A stretch of DNA of 32,483 nt, from positions 1 to 32,483 of the forward strand of contig JAEEQE010000035.1 of NCBI GenBank assembly GCA_016285145.1, in the 5' to 3' direction. This DNA is from Bacteroidales bacterium (GTDB taxonomy: Bacteria > Bacteroidota > Bacteroidia > Bacteroidales > WCHB1-69). The position numbers and the translations under genes are program-made. The notes under the pieces were generated by a model. It saw only the letters and a list, made by a program, of their open reading frames with translations. It was not told the origin of the DNA and ran no database searches. This document shows positions 7,600-14,493 of this stretch, piece after piece. Each line of letters starts with the position of its first letter. The stretch's first letter is position 1.

Positions 7600-7607
7600 C
7601 AAAAATA
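7600..7607 (-). promoter_or_regulatory. -7 box of rarA
   Basis: The minus strand reads TATTTTTG, about 20 bases before the GTG start. It excludes the upstream ATG. Confidence 0.6.
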
Positions 7608-7673
7608 CAAAAAAGATGGCATCTGTGGCCGGATATTTTTCTGTTAACCGTAACGGGCATCGCCGCAAGCCGA

Positions 7674-7739
7674 AACGGCCCCGCAATCGCAGGGCCGTTC
7701 TTTATCCAGCCGTCACTCATTCCAAAAACGGCTGTTTCA
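7674..7739. terminator. Paired hairpins between rarA and the secreted-protein gene
   Basis: Two inverted repeats: AACGGCCC 7674-7681 with GGGCCGTT 7692-7699 (8 bp, no mismatch), and CAGCCGT with ACGGCTG within about 7709-7736. They lie just past the stop of the leftward secreted-protein gene and probably end its transcript. The T-rich side of the first hairpin (CTTTA) is on the plus strand, so direction is uncertain. Confidence 0.45.
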
Positions 7740-7756
7740 TAATGTAAAGAAGAGGG

Positions 7757-9067
7757 TTATTTTTTCAGGATTTTCTGAATGCTGTCACCGACTTTCAGAA
7801 AATAAAGTCCAGCAGGATAATTCTGCATGTTGATGGTAATCCGGCTCCCCTGGTTGTCAACCACTTCCAACAATCTGCCATCCACGCCATAGAGTTCCAC
7901 ACGGTTAGCGTTTCCACCAACAACATGAAGAGTGCCGACGCAAGGGTTCGGATAAGCGATTACACCTATCGTCTCGCGGCTGCCGATGCCCGAAGGCGTG
8001 ATATCGGGTACGGTGACGGGCGTGATGGTCATCGGATACACGCGGGTGTACCACCAATAGCCGTAAGTGGCCTCGTAAGTGCTATCTATAATGATGCCAG
8101 CGGCGGGGTCAGCCCATTTCTCGAAATCACCGTTGTTGAGGAGCTGCGTCAGGCCCATGTCCATGAAGCCGTTGTTATAGCTTTCCCAGTAATTGCCGGG
8201 GGTGATGCCTAACGGGGTTGTCATGCCGGCGGCGGAATCAAGATAGTTGATATCGTCAAGGAAGCCGCTGGCTGTATAGCTGAAGCGTGGGTCGGCGGCT
8301 GCGATGCCGGACATCATGTCAGCCACGGTGGCATCGCCATTCCAGCGGTAGCCCCAAGCCAAGGCGGTATCGGCCCAGTTGACGGCCATTACAGCCTCAT
8401 TCGAGCCTTCGCCCACCCAGTAGAGAATCTCATTGAAACTGATGGTGGCATCAGGGGGTGCGGGAAGCGCAATGGGGGCCACAGGGGTGATAATGGTTTC
8501 CCATGCGTAACCCCAAGTAGTCCAGTCGTTCGGGTCACCCGTAGAGATTGCACATTCGGTGTTCCCCACCTTGATAAGGTCGCCTTGATGCACATACATG
8601 TTTGAAAATCCCAAATTGGCAAGTGTTCCATTGACATTATACATGATATATCCCGTAGTGGGTTGCGACATGGTGAGGTTGTAGGTTCCGTCCTGATAGG
8701 TGACCTCATCGATGGTGCTGTACATGCCGGAATAGCCAAAGCGGTTGTCATACGTCTGGATGGTGTCCATCACCGACTGCACCATGGTACTGTCGCCTTG
8801 GAAGCGCACACCCCAAGCCAACGCCACATCCGGGCTGCACCAGTTGCCGACGAAAATCACTTCCGTGTTCCCGGTCCCCACCCAATAGGTGATATCATTA
8901 GCGGAGATGGAGGCGTCAACAGTGGGTGCGGGAGCCAAGACGTTGTGGTGACTGATGATGCGCACAGGGCTTGTCTGAACATCATGTTTGTTTTGAACGA
9001 CTGTCTGCTGGGCAAAGGTCAGGTTTATCATACAGAACAACCCCAAAATAGTTAGAAAATTTCTCAT
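7757..9067 (-). CDS. Riboswitch-controlled T9SS-secreted two-repeat protein
   Basis: A 436-residue exported protein. Signal peptide residues 1-20 (ends TFAQ). Two copies of one domain follow, roughly residues 53-193 and 208-347. Both hold the pattern [IL]xYWVGxGxxE, then a strand ending in NW, then ALAWGxRxxGD, a helix, and D-x-RF-x-Y. The tail (about 368-436: AYPNPCVGTLHVVGG to the final KKILKK-like end) is a T9SS sorting domain of the por-secretion type, so the product should reach the cell surface. The leader holds a cobalamin riboswitch, implying repression when B12 is plentiful; in gut Bacteroides such switches control surface B12 binders (BtuG, BtuH). A corrinoid-binding role is inference; I do not recognise the domain. 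The ATG at 9065-9067 starts the signal peptide; longer frames run into the leader. Confidence 0.82.
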   Translation of the reverse strand: MRNFLTILGLFCMINLTFAQQTVVQNKHDVQTSPVRIISHHNVLAPAPTVDASISANDITYWVGTGNTEVIFVGNWCSPDVALAWGVRFQGDSTMVQSVMDTIQTYDNRFGYSGMYSTIDEVTYQDGTYNLTMSQPTTGYIMYNVNGTLANLGFSNMYVHQGDLIKVGNTECAISTGDPNDWTTWGYAWETIITPVAPIALPAPPDATISFNEILYWVGEGSNEAVMAVNWADTALAWGYRWNGDATVADMMSGIAAADPRFSYTASGFLDDINYLDSAAGMTTPLGITPGNYWESYNNGFMDMGLTQLLNNGDFEKWADPAAGIIIDSTYEATYGYWWYTRVYPMTITPVTVPDITPSGIGSRETIGVIAYPNPCVGTLHVVGGNANRVELYGVDGRLLEVVDNQGSRITINMQNYPAGLYFLKVGDSIQKILKK

Positions 9068-9280
9068 AGCGTTTTTATTTAGTGAGTTATTAAAAAAAGT
9101 GCATGAAAAATCCTGCCGAAAAGAGCATTCCGGATGCAAATCCTTGTTTTCCAATAAAAGCCACCAATGCATAATCCTCGGCATTCTGGTTCAACAAAAT
9201 GCTTCGGTCAATATGGAACGAAGAGCATGAAAAAGGCTCCATTTGTATCCGCCTACCTCCCGAAGCAACAACAACGTATA
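9068..9280 (-). promoter_or_regulatory. Expression platform of the cobalamin leader
   Basis: The leader between riboswitch and start codon contains two competing pairings on the minus strand. GCTTCGG (opposite 9260-9266) can pair with CCGAAGC (opposite 9201-9207). Alternatively ATGCTCTTCG (opposite 9219-9228) can form a bulged hairpin with CGAAGCAT (opposite 9199-9206). Both use the same bases, as expected of a switch. A 50-codon frame beginning with ATG near 9240 and ending at 9090 is also open; whether it is translated is unknown. Confidence 0.4.
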
Positions 9281-9448
9281 AGCGGCAGGTCTTCTGACTC
9301 GTTCCCAGAACAGCGTCTTCCCATCTTTCGACAGTGACATCTTGCCGTCCCCATTCGCGGAACTTACAGCAGCGGGTACTGTACAGGATTCGCACCTGTT
9401 TCCCTCTCAGGATTTTAAAATATAAAACCCTTCACCACTTAACGGCGG
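9281..9448 (-). ncRNA. Cobalamin (B12) riboswitch
   Basis: On the minus strand the conserved core is clear: GGGAAACAGGTGCGAATCC then TGTACAGTACCCGCTGCTGTAAGT (opposite about 9361-9403), the B12-box region GATGTCACTGT (opposite about 9331-9341; consensus GCCACTG with one change), GATGGGAAG, and the closing segment GAGTCAGAAGACCTGCC (opposite 9283-9300). This is an adenosylcobalamin-class aptamer by its pattern. It precedes the T9SS-secreted two-repeat gene and no other leftward gene. Confidence 0.93.
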
Positions 9449-9456
9449 CAAAAATA
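9449..9456 (-). promoter_or_regulatory. -7 box of the cobalamin-riboswitch transcript
   Basis: The minus strand reads TATTTTTG, just upstream of the aptamer, so the aptamer lies at the very 5' end of the transcript. Confidence 0.55.
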
Positions 9457-9515
9457 TAAAAAACATAAATTCAGCGACAGGCATTGTTTAAAAAAATAAT
9501 TTTCCGTTGTTATCT

Positions 9516-9543
9516 GTAGAGACGTGCCATGGCGCGTCTCTAC
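9516..9543. repeat. REP-like 28-base palindrome
   Basis: GTAGAGACGTGCCA is followed directly by TGGCGCGTCTCTAC; the two halves are inverted copies with one G-U pair. Palindromes of this look occur as dispersed repeats in many bacterial genomes. It lies between two divergent promoters. Confidence 0.6.
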
Positions 9544-9584
9544 ATACGGCATTTTCATGTGCCTGTGTATATTCGGAATTTATG

Positions 9585-9592
9585 TATTTTTG
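9585..9592 (+). promoter_or_regulatory. -7 box of the symporter gene
   Basis: TATTTTTG, with the start ATG only 6 bases after it, so the message is leaderless or has a leader of a few bases. Confidence 0.6.
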
Positions 9593-9598
9593 CACCCT

Positions 9599-10807
9599 AT
9601 GAAGAAGCTCTCACTTACCGCACAAATAGGCATAGCCCTGCTGCTTGCCGTGCTGGCTGGCATACTGCTGCACAACCAGGCCGGCTTCGTCAACACATAC
9701 ATAAAGCCAATCGGGATCATTTTCCTCAACCTGTTGAAATTCATTGTGGTACCACTGGTTCTCTTCTCCATTATGGCGGGTATTCTGTCAATGAATGACA
9801 TCTCGAAAGTGGGGAGGTTAGGATTCCGGGCGCTGCTCTATTTCATGGGGACAACCCTTTTCGCGGTAACCTTGGGACTGGTGGTGCCAAGTCTGCTGAA
9901 GGGTTTCCTCCCACTCATCCATATCGATACAGGAACAGCAGTTGAAAACATCGAAGTGCCCCGTCAGTCGGTGATGGAGCAACTGGTTAATATGTTCCCG
10001 AGCAACGTTATCACGCCGGTGAGCTCCATGGCGATGATGCAGGTCATTGTGATCGCTCTGTTTTTCGGCATCGCCATGGTCCATGTGGGCGAGAAGGGCG
10101 AGATGGCCCGGAAGGTGACTCTCAGCTTCAACGATGTGGTGTGCAAGATTCTGGAATATATCATGGCGCTGGCCCCTATCGGCGTGTTCTGTATGCTGAC
10201 ACCCGTGGTGGTCGATAACGGTCCGGCGGTGTTGGGCTCCTACGCGGCCCTGTTGGGCTTGGCCTACCTCTGCTTTGCCGTTCACGCGGGAATAGTCTAT
10301 TCCTCGACGGTTGGGCTATTGGGCGGCATTTCGCCCCTGAAGTTCTTCAAGAATATGCAGCCGGCCATGCTGTTTGCCTTCTCCAGCGACTCGTCAGTGG
10401 CCACACTACCCTACACAATGCAGTGTACGGAGAGGATGGGTGTCAGCAAGGAGATCGGACGGTTTGTGCTTTCGCTGGGCGCGACCATCAACATGGATGG
10501 CGTCGCCATCTATCTCGGCGTGGCCTCCGTGTTCATGGCGGCCTGCTGCGGCATTGACCTCACCATGAGCCAGTACATGGCCATCGCCTTCGCCTCCACG
10601 GTGGCCTCCATCGGCACGCCGGGCATTCCGGGAGGCAGTCTGGCACTTATGGCAATGGTGTTCGCCTCGGCGGGAATCCCGGTTGAGTGTGTGGCCGTGG
10701 CCGCCGGCATTGACCGCATCATCGACATGGGCCGCACCGTCATGTCAGTCACAGGCGACGCGTCGTGCGCCGTCGTGATGCAACGAATGGTGGGGACAAA
10801 ATTGTAA
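9599..10807 (+). CDS. Dicarboxylate/amino acid:cation symporter (DAACS)
   Basis: A 402-residue inner-membrane transporter of the GltPh/DctA fold that imports an acidic amino acid or dicarboxylate with Na+ or H+. Seen: multiple hydrophobic helices, the serine-rich hairpin 1 (SSDSSVATLP, near residue 262), the helix-7 motif GATINMDGVAIY (near 295), hairpin 2 (ASIGTPGIPGGS) and the helix-8 binding motif GIDRIIDMGRTVMSVTGD (near 370-387). The Arg of DMGRT suggests an acidic side chain as substrate. The Asn usual in the following TVVNVTGD motif is Ser here. The promoter box excludes an ATG 75 bases upstream, so the ATG at 9599-9601 is chosen. The gene stands alone. Confidence 0.92.
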   Translation: MKKLSLTAQIGIALLLAVLAGILLHNQAGFVNTYIKPIGIIFLNLLKFIVVPLVLFSIMAGILSMNDISKVGRLGFRALLYFMGTTLFAVTLGLVVPSLLKGFLPLIHIDTGTAVENIEVPRQSVMEQLVNMFPSNVITPVSSMAMMQVIVIALFFGIAMVHVGEKGEMARKVTLSFNDVVCKILEYIMALAPIGVFCMLTPVVVDNGPAVLGSYAALLGLAYLCFAVHAGIVYSSTVGLLGGISPLKFFKNMQPAMLFAFSSDSSVATLPYTMQCTERMGVSKEIGRFVLSLGATINMDGVAIYLGVASVFMAACCGIDLTMSQYMAIAFASTVASIGTPGIPGGSLALMAMVFASAGIPVECVAVAAGIDRIIDMGRTVMSVTGDASCAVVMQRMVGTKL

Positions 10808-10844
10808 ATTATCTACTTTTAATATTATATAAGAATAAAAATCT

Positions 10845-12020
10845 ATGAGCAATCCTCTTTTCAACATCCAGTACGGACTGTACGTTATCACAACGTGCGA
10901 CGGCGGCCGCGACAACGGCTGCATCAGCAACACCATCACGCAGGTGGCGATGCAACCCGACCGCATCTCCGTGGCCCTCAACAAGGGCAACCTGACCACT
11001 GAACTCATCCAGCGTTCGCGCCGCTTCACGGCTTCCATCCTCAGCGAGGCGGCCGATTTTGAACTCTTCAAACACTTCGGGTTCCAGAGCGGGCGCGAGG
11101 TCAATAAGTTCGCCGACTTCAAGGACTGCCGTCGTGTCCCGAACGGAACCTTGGCTGTCACACGCGGCACCAACGCATTCCTTTCCGTTAATGTGGAGCA
11201 GGTTGTGGACCTCGGTTCGCACATGCTCTTCATCGGTCCCGTCACCGAAATGGAAGTCCTCTCCGATGTGCCCTCCGCCACCTATAGTTACTATCAGGAG
11301 CACATCAAGCCGAAGCCGCGGCCCGTGGGCCAGACCGCCGAGGGCAAGACCATCTGGCGCTGTGTTATCTGCGGTTACGAGTACGTGGGTGAAGAGCTGC
11401 CCGACGACTTCATCTGCCCCATCTGCAAGCACCCCGCCTCCGATTTCGAGAAGGTTGTTGCGGAGGCTGAAGCGCCCACAGGCACGGGCAAATACGCCGG
11501 CACGCGCACGGAGAAGAACTTGGAAGCCGCTTTCGCCGGCGAGAGCATGGCCCGCAACAAATACACCTATTACGCCTCCGTGGCCCAACGAAACGGCTAT
11601 GAGCAAATCGCAGCCCTCTTCCTGAAAACCGCCGACAATGAACGCGAACACGCCAAACTCTGGTTCCAGCATCTGGGCGGCGTGGGCACAACAGCCGAGA
11701 ACCTCCTGCACGCGGCCGAGGGCGAAAACTACGAGTGGACAGATATGTACGACACTTTCGCCCGCGAAGCCGATGAGGAGGGATTCCACGAGCTGGCCGA
11801 ACAATTCCGGGGCGTCGCGGCCATAGAGAAACACCACGAGGAACGCTACCGTGCTCTGCTGCACAACGTCGAGACCGCCGAGGTCTTCCGCAAGAGCGGC
11901 GTCAGTATCTGGGAGTGCCGTAACTGCGGCCACATCATCATCGGCACCGAGGCTCCCACCGTCTGCCCCGTCTGCTTCTATGCACAAGGCTGGTTCGAGA
12001 TCAATGCGGAAAACTACTGA
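10845..12020 (+). CDS. Flavin reductase-rubredoxin-rubrerythrin-rubredoxin fusion
   Basis: A 391-residue cytoplasmic fusion for peroxide and oxygen defence. Residues 1 to about 150 form an FMN-binding split-barrel flavin reductase domain ([30 protein letters not shown]). Residues 168-202 are a rubredoxin (Cys173, Cys176, Cys191, Cys194). Residues about 220-345 are a rubrerythrin diiron four-helix domain with the expected acidic/His clusters ([42 protein letters not shown]). Residues 356-384 are a C-terminal rubredoxin-like knuckle (Cys358, Cys361, Cys374, Cys377). Flavin reductase-rubredoxin proteins and rubrerythrins are usually separate, so one chain here could carry electrons from NAD(P)H through FMN and iron to peroxide. 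No obvious -7 box; a weak TACTTTTA lies near 10814. Confidence 0.93.
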   Translation: MSNPLFNIQYGLYVITTCDGGRDNGCISNTITQVAMQPDRISVALNKGNLTTELIQRSRRFTASILSEAADFELFKHFGFQSGREVNKFADFKDCRRVPNGTLAVTRGTNAFLSVNVEQVVDLGSHMLFIGPVTEMEVLSDVPSATYSYYQEHIKPKPRPVGQTAEGKTIWRCVICGYEYVGEELPDDFICPICKHPASDFEKVVAEAEAPTGTGKYAGTRTEKNLEAAFAGESMARNKYTYYASVAQRNGYEQIAALFLKTADNEREHAKLWFQHLGGVGTTAENLLHAAEGENYEWTDMYDTFAREADEEGFHELAEQFRGVAAIEKHHEERYRALLHNVETAEVFRKSGVSIWECRNCGHIIIGTEAPTVCPVCFYAQGWFEINAENY

Positions 12021-12024
12021 TACC

Positions 12025-12170
12025 ATAACCGAATTATATGACATAAAAAACCACCATTCCGTTCGACAGTACCTCAACAAGCCCATAGAGGCGGGGGAAA
12101 ACCGAGACGACACAGGCGGGCATCAGCTGTTGCAACCGCGAGGGCTGCACGCATATCCAGTTATTTGCCA
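12025..12170 (+). pseudogene. Nitroreductase relic
   Basis: Right after the rubrerythrin-fusion stop one frame reads ITELYDIKNHHSVRQYLNKP followed by IEAG, a close match to the N-terminus of nitroreductase-family flavoproteins (LYDxIKNRRSVRxYxxKPI). The expected ATG is ATA (12025-12027). After IEAG the frame shifts, and the next recognisable part (QAGISCCN, then IQLFA) is in another frame. The trace stops at the promoter of the next gene. Only about 50 of some 180 codons remain. The gene is dead and truncated. Confidence 0.55.
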
Positions 12171-12177
12171 AAATTAG

Positions 12178-12185
12178 TATTTTTG
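12178..12185 (+). promoter_or_regulatory. -7 box of lipoprotein gene
   Basis: TATTTTTG, 24 bases before the ATG at 12210. Confidence 0.55.
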
Positions 12186-12209
12186 CATCCTTGTTAAAAA
12201 CTCATCATT

Positions 12210-13142
12210 ATGAAAAAATTATTCTTGATACCCTGTGTGATTTTGTTGTTGGTAGGCTGCGGCAACAAGGAAAAACAATTGCGCGAACGCGCACAGGAAC
12301 TATGCCAGTATATCCCTGACCACAAGCTACTTCCAGAAGCAGAACAGTACATGACGCCCGACTTCTATCAGGCATTGTCGGACGCTTTTGATGCCAAGCC
12401 CGACAACCCGATGGATAACGAATGGCTCTACTATTTTGTAACTGGCAATGGCGGCTCAACACCGGTATATACTATTGATTCTTTGAAAAAACAAGATGAC
12501 ACCCATACTATCGCATACGTGAGCGTACAACAGAAATGGGACGACGGCAAAATTTCGGAGGAGGCTCCCCAACAGCACCAGATGGAGATGACCCTCGTGC
12601 AGAACCAATGGCTGGTGTCCGATTTTGATGGGAAGAAACAGGAGTGTTTGGACTGGGTGGCCGAACTGAAGCGGAATCATGCCTCCGAGCTGGCAGCTAT
12701 CAACTGCTACCTGACCAACGAAATAGGCATGAATTACACGCAAGGCCAAGTGTGCATCCCTTGCGGCACTGTTATCGCCACCGACAAGAGCAACTCCGAC
12801 GACATACGCGTGTGGGGCGACTTCTGGGTGTTCCTCTACAACATCGCGGGCGACACCCTCAAGACGGTTTCCGGCGGCAGCCATCCGGGACTGATGCACG
12901 TGCGCAAGAACGGCGACCGCTACGATGTAACCTCCTTTGAGCAGACGGAGGATGGTGCGGGTAACCTGCGCAGCGCAAAACAGATTTTCGGAGACCACTT
13001 CGAGGATTTCTGGAAGGTGAACTCCGACGAACAGCTCCGTGAGGCAGAACGCAAGGCTACCACCGCCAAATATGTGCGCGAACACGGGCTGCCAGTCACC
13101 TGCTACCAGGACTATGTCTGGCCGGCAGTGAAGCTTCAGTAG
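12210..13142 (+). CDS. Hypothetical lipoprotein
   Basis: A 310-residue protein with a lipoprotein signal (MKKLFLIPCVILLLVGCGNK, lipid-modified Cys17). I do not recognise it with confidence. The first part (about residues 20-150: helix with PEAEQYMTPDFYQALSDAFDAK, then strands and NQWLVSDFD) resembles the DUF3828/NTF2-like fold of other Bacteroidota lipoproteins. The second part (about 165-250: VCIPCGTVIAT, DIRVWGDFWVFLYNI, GLMHVRKNGDRYDVTSFE) looks like another small beta-rich domain. It has its own promoter. No neighbour suggests a pathway. A role as a periplasmic or surface lipoprotein is all that can be said. Confidence 0.75.
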   Translation: MKKLFLIPCVILLLVGCGNKEKQLRERAQELCQYIPDHKLLPEAEQYMTPDFYQALSDAFDAKPDNPMDNEWLYYFVTGNGGSTPVYTIDSLKKQDDTHTIAYVSVQQKWDDGKISEEAPQQHQMEMTLVQNQWLVSDFDGKKQECLDWVAELKRNHASELAAINCYLTNEIGMNYTQGQVCIPCGTVIATDKSNSDDIRVWGDFWVFLYNIAGDTLKTVSGGSHPGLMHVRKNGDRYDVTSFEQTEDGAGNLRSAKQIFGDHFEDFWKVNSDEQLREAERKATTAKYVREHGLPVTCYQDYVWPAVKLQ

Positions 13143-13171
13143 GTGAACCTGACGGTTTTCACCATTTTATG

Positions 13172-13179
13172 TATCTTTG
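13172..13179 (+). promoter_or_regulatory. -7 box of the deaminase gene
   Basis: TATCTTTG. An ATG at 13177 that would extend the protein overlaps this box, so the ATG at 13204 is used. Confidence 0.6.
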
Positions 13180-13203
13180 CACTTTATAATAAAAACGGAA
13201 ATA

Positions 13204-13695
13204 ATGGAAGAGACCAAACACATACGTCCCTCGTGGGATGAATATTTCATGGAAATCGCCGATACGGTTAGCAAGCGGGCCACGTGCGACCGCGGGCGTA
13301 GCGGCTGCGTGGTGGTGCGCGACCGCCAGATCCTCGTCACCGGCTATGTGGGCTCACCCAAGGGGCTTCCCCACTGCGACGAGGTGGGCCACCAGCTCAA
13401 GCAGACGGTCCATGAGGACGGCACCGTGACACAACATTGCGTGCGCACTGTTCACGCCGAGCAGAACGCCATCTGCCAGGCCGCCAAGCTGGGCATCTCG
13501 TTAGACGGAGCCACCCTCTACTGCCGCATGACCCCATGCCGCGTGTGCGCCATGCTCATCATCAACTGCGGCATCAAACGGGTGGTGTGCGCCAACAAAT
13601 ACCACGCCGGTGCCGAGTCGGAGGAGATGTTCAAGGCCGCCGGCGTGCAAATAGAGTTCTTTTCCGACGAAGTGGTGCAGTATAAGAACCAGTAA
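13204..13695 (+). CDS. dCMP deaminase (ComEB family)
   Basis: A 163-residue zinc-dependent deoxycytidylate deaminase, converting dCMP to dUMP for thymidylate synthesis. The catalytic zinc site is explicit: His84-Ala-Glu86 (HAEQNAI) and Pro-Cys112-x-x-Cys115 (PCRVC). Additional Cys/His residues (Cys28, Cys58, His63, Cys79) sit where this family carries a second, structural zinc. The N-terminus RPSWDEYFMEIA is typical of the family, and length is normal. The start ATG at 13204 is set by the promoter box. Confidence 0.92.
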   Translation: MEETKHIRPSWDEYFMEIADTVSKRATCDRGRSGCVVVRDRQILVTGYVGSPKGLPHCDEVGHQLKQTVHEDGTVTQHCVRTVHAEQNAICQAAKLGISLDGATLYCRMTPCRVCAMLIINCGIKRVVCANKYHAGAESEEMFKAAGVQIEFFSDEVVQYKNQ

Positions 13696-13801
13696 TTGGC
13701 CGTTGGCCTTTAGCCATTGGCTATTTGCCGTTGGCTTTTGGCAAATTACTCTAAACTCTAAACTATCAACCCTCAACTATTCACTATTCCCTGATTTTTT
13801 G
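13696..13801 (-). repeat. Intergenic degenerate tandem motifs
   Basis: No gene. On the minus strand the gap reads as GCCAATGGCTAAAGGCC-like and AACGGCAAATAGCC-like units (opposite 13698-13746), preceded by AGTTTAGAGTTTAGAG-like units (opposite 13749-13764). These are the families found in the opposite orientation near 6.2 kb and 24.95 kb. Confidence 0.5.
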
Positions 13802-13809
13802 TATCTTTG
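13802..13809 (+). promoter_or_regulatory. -7 box of ribE
   Basis: TATCTTTG, 24 bases before the ribE ATG. No further box was seen before the sprE gene, so ribE and the cluster after it may share this promoter. Confidence 0.6.
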
Positions 13810-13833
13810 CACGTTTTTTAAATTAGGATAAAA

Positions 13834-14445
13834 ATGTTTACGGGTATTATTGAGAAAACAGGCAGAATCGTTGATATAAAACAGGATAGAACGAATTTTG
13901 ACTTTACGCTGGAGGTGGATTTCGCCGATGAGCTCTCCATCGACCAGAGTATGGCCCATGACGGATGTTGCCTGACCATCGTCAAGATAGACAAAGAGAA
14001 GAAACAGTATGTAGTGACCGCCATGGAGGAAACCATGCTGAAAACCAACCTCGGCACATGGAAAGTGGGCGATGAGGTGAACCTGGAACGCAGCATGCGC
14101 ATGGACGGCCGCTTCGACGGCCACATCGTCCAAGGTCATGTCGATCAGACTGCCGTGTGCGAGAAGGTGGTGGACGAGAACGGCAGCTGGCGCTACTATT
14201 TCTCGTACGACCCCGAAAAGAACAACTTCACCGTGCCCAAAGGCTCCATCTCCGTCAACGGGGTGAGCCTGACGGTGGTGGATTCCGAAAAGGGCATGTT
14301 CTCCGTGGCCATCATCCCCTACACGCATAAAGTGACCAACTTCCACAACTTCAAACCCGGTACGGTCGTTAATATCGAGTTCGATGTGTTCGGGAAATAT
14401 GTCCAACGTCTGTTGGAGGAATATTTCAAACAACATGAAAAATAA
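13834..14445 (+). CDS. ribE: Riboflavin synthase, alpha chain
   Basis: A 203-residue protein with two tandem lumazine-binding barrel domains (about residues 1-97 and 98-195). It dismutates two 6,7-dimethyl-8-ribityllumazine molecules to riboflavin. Seen: N-terminal MFTGIIEKTG, HDGCCLTI in the first domain (consensus NGVCLTV), the GHIVQGHVD linker motif and GSISVNGVSLTV in the second domain. Length is normal. No other riboflavin gene is nearby, as is common where rib genes are scattered. No FMN riboswitch was seen upstream. Confidence 0.95.
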   Translation: MFTGIIEKTGRIVDIKQDRTNFDFTLEVDFADELSIDQSMAHDGCCLTIVKIDKEKKQYVVTAMEETMLKTNLGTWKVGDEVNLERSMRMDGRFDGHIVQGHVDQTAVCEKVVDENGSWRYYFSYDPEKNNFTVPKGSISVNGVSLTVVDSEKGMFSVAIIPYTHKVTNFHNFKPGTVVNIEFDVFGKYVQRLLEEYFKQHEK

Positions 14446-14493
14446 AATCCTATTCGGAACGTTATTCTGTCTTTATTATTAGATTCTACAAGA

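Noticed and set aside
7757-9067. Naming the riboswitch-controlled protein BtuH or BtuG
   Set aside because: Its repeats do not show the sequence features I associate with those families; only the regulation and location agree.
9090-9395. A 101-codon minus-strand frame covering the cobalamin leader
   Set aside because: It runs through the aptamer core, whose conservation is that of RNA. Only the last 50 codons were kept as a possible leader peptide.
10809-12113. A 434-codon frame antisense to the rubrerythrin fusion
   Set aside because: A composition-driven shadow; the sense frame has complete cofactor motifs.
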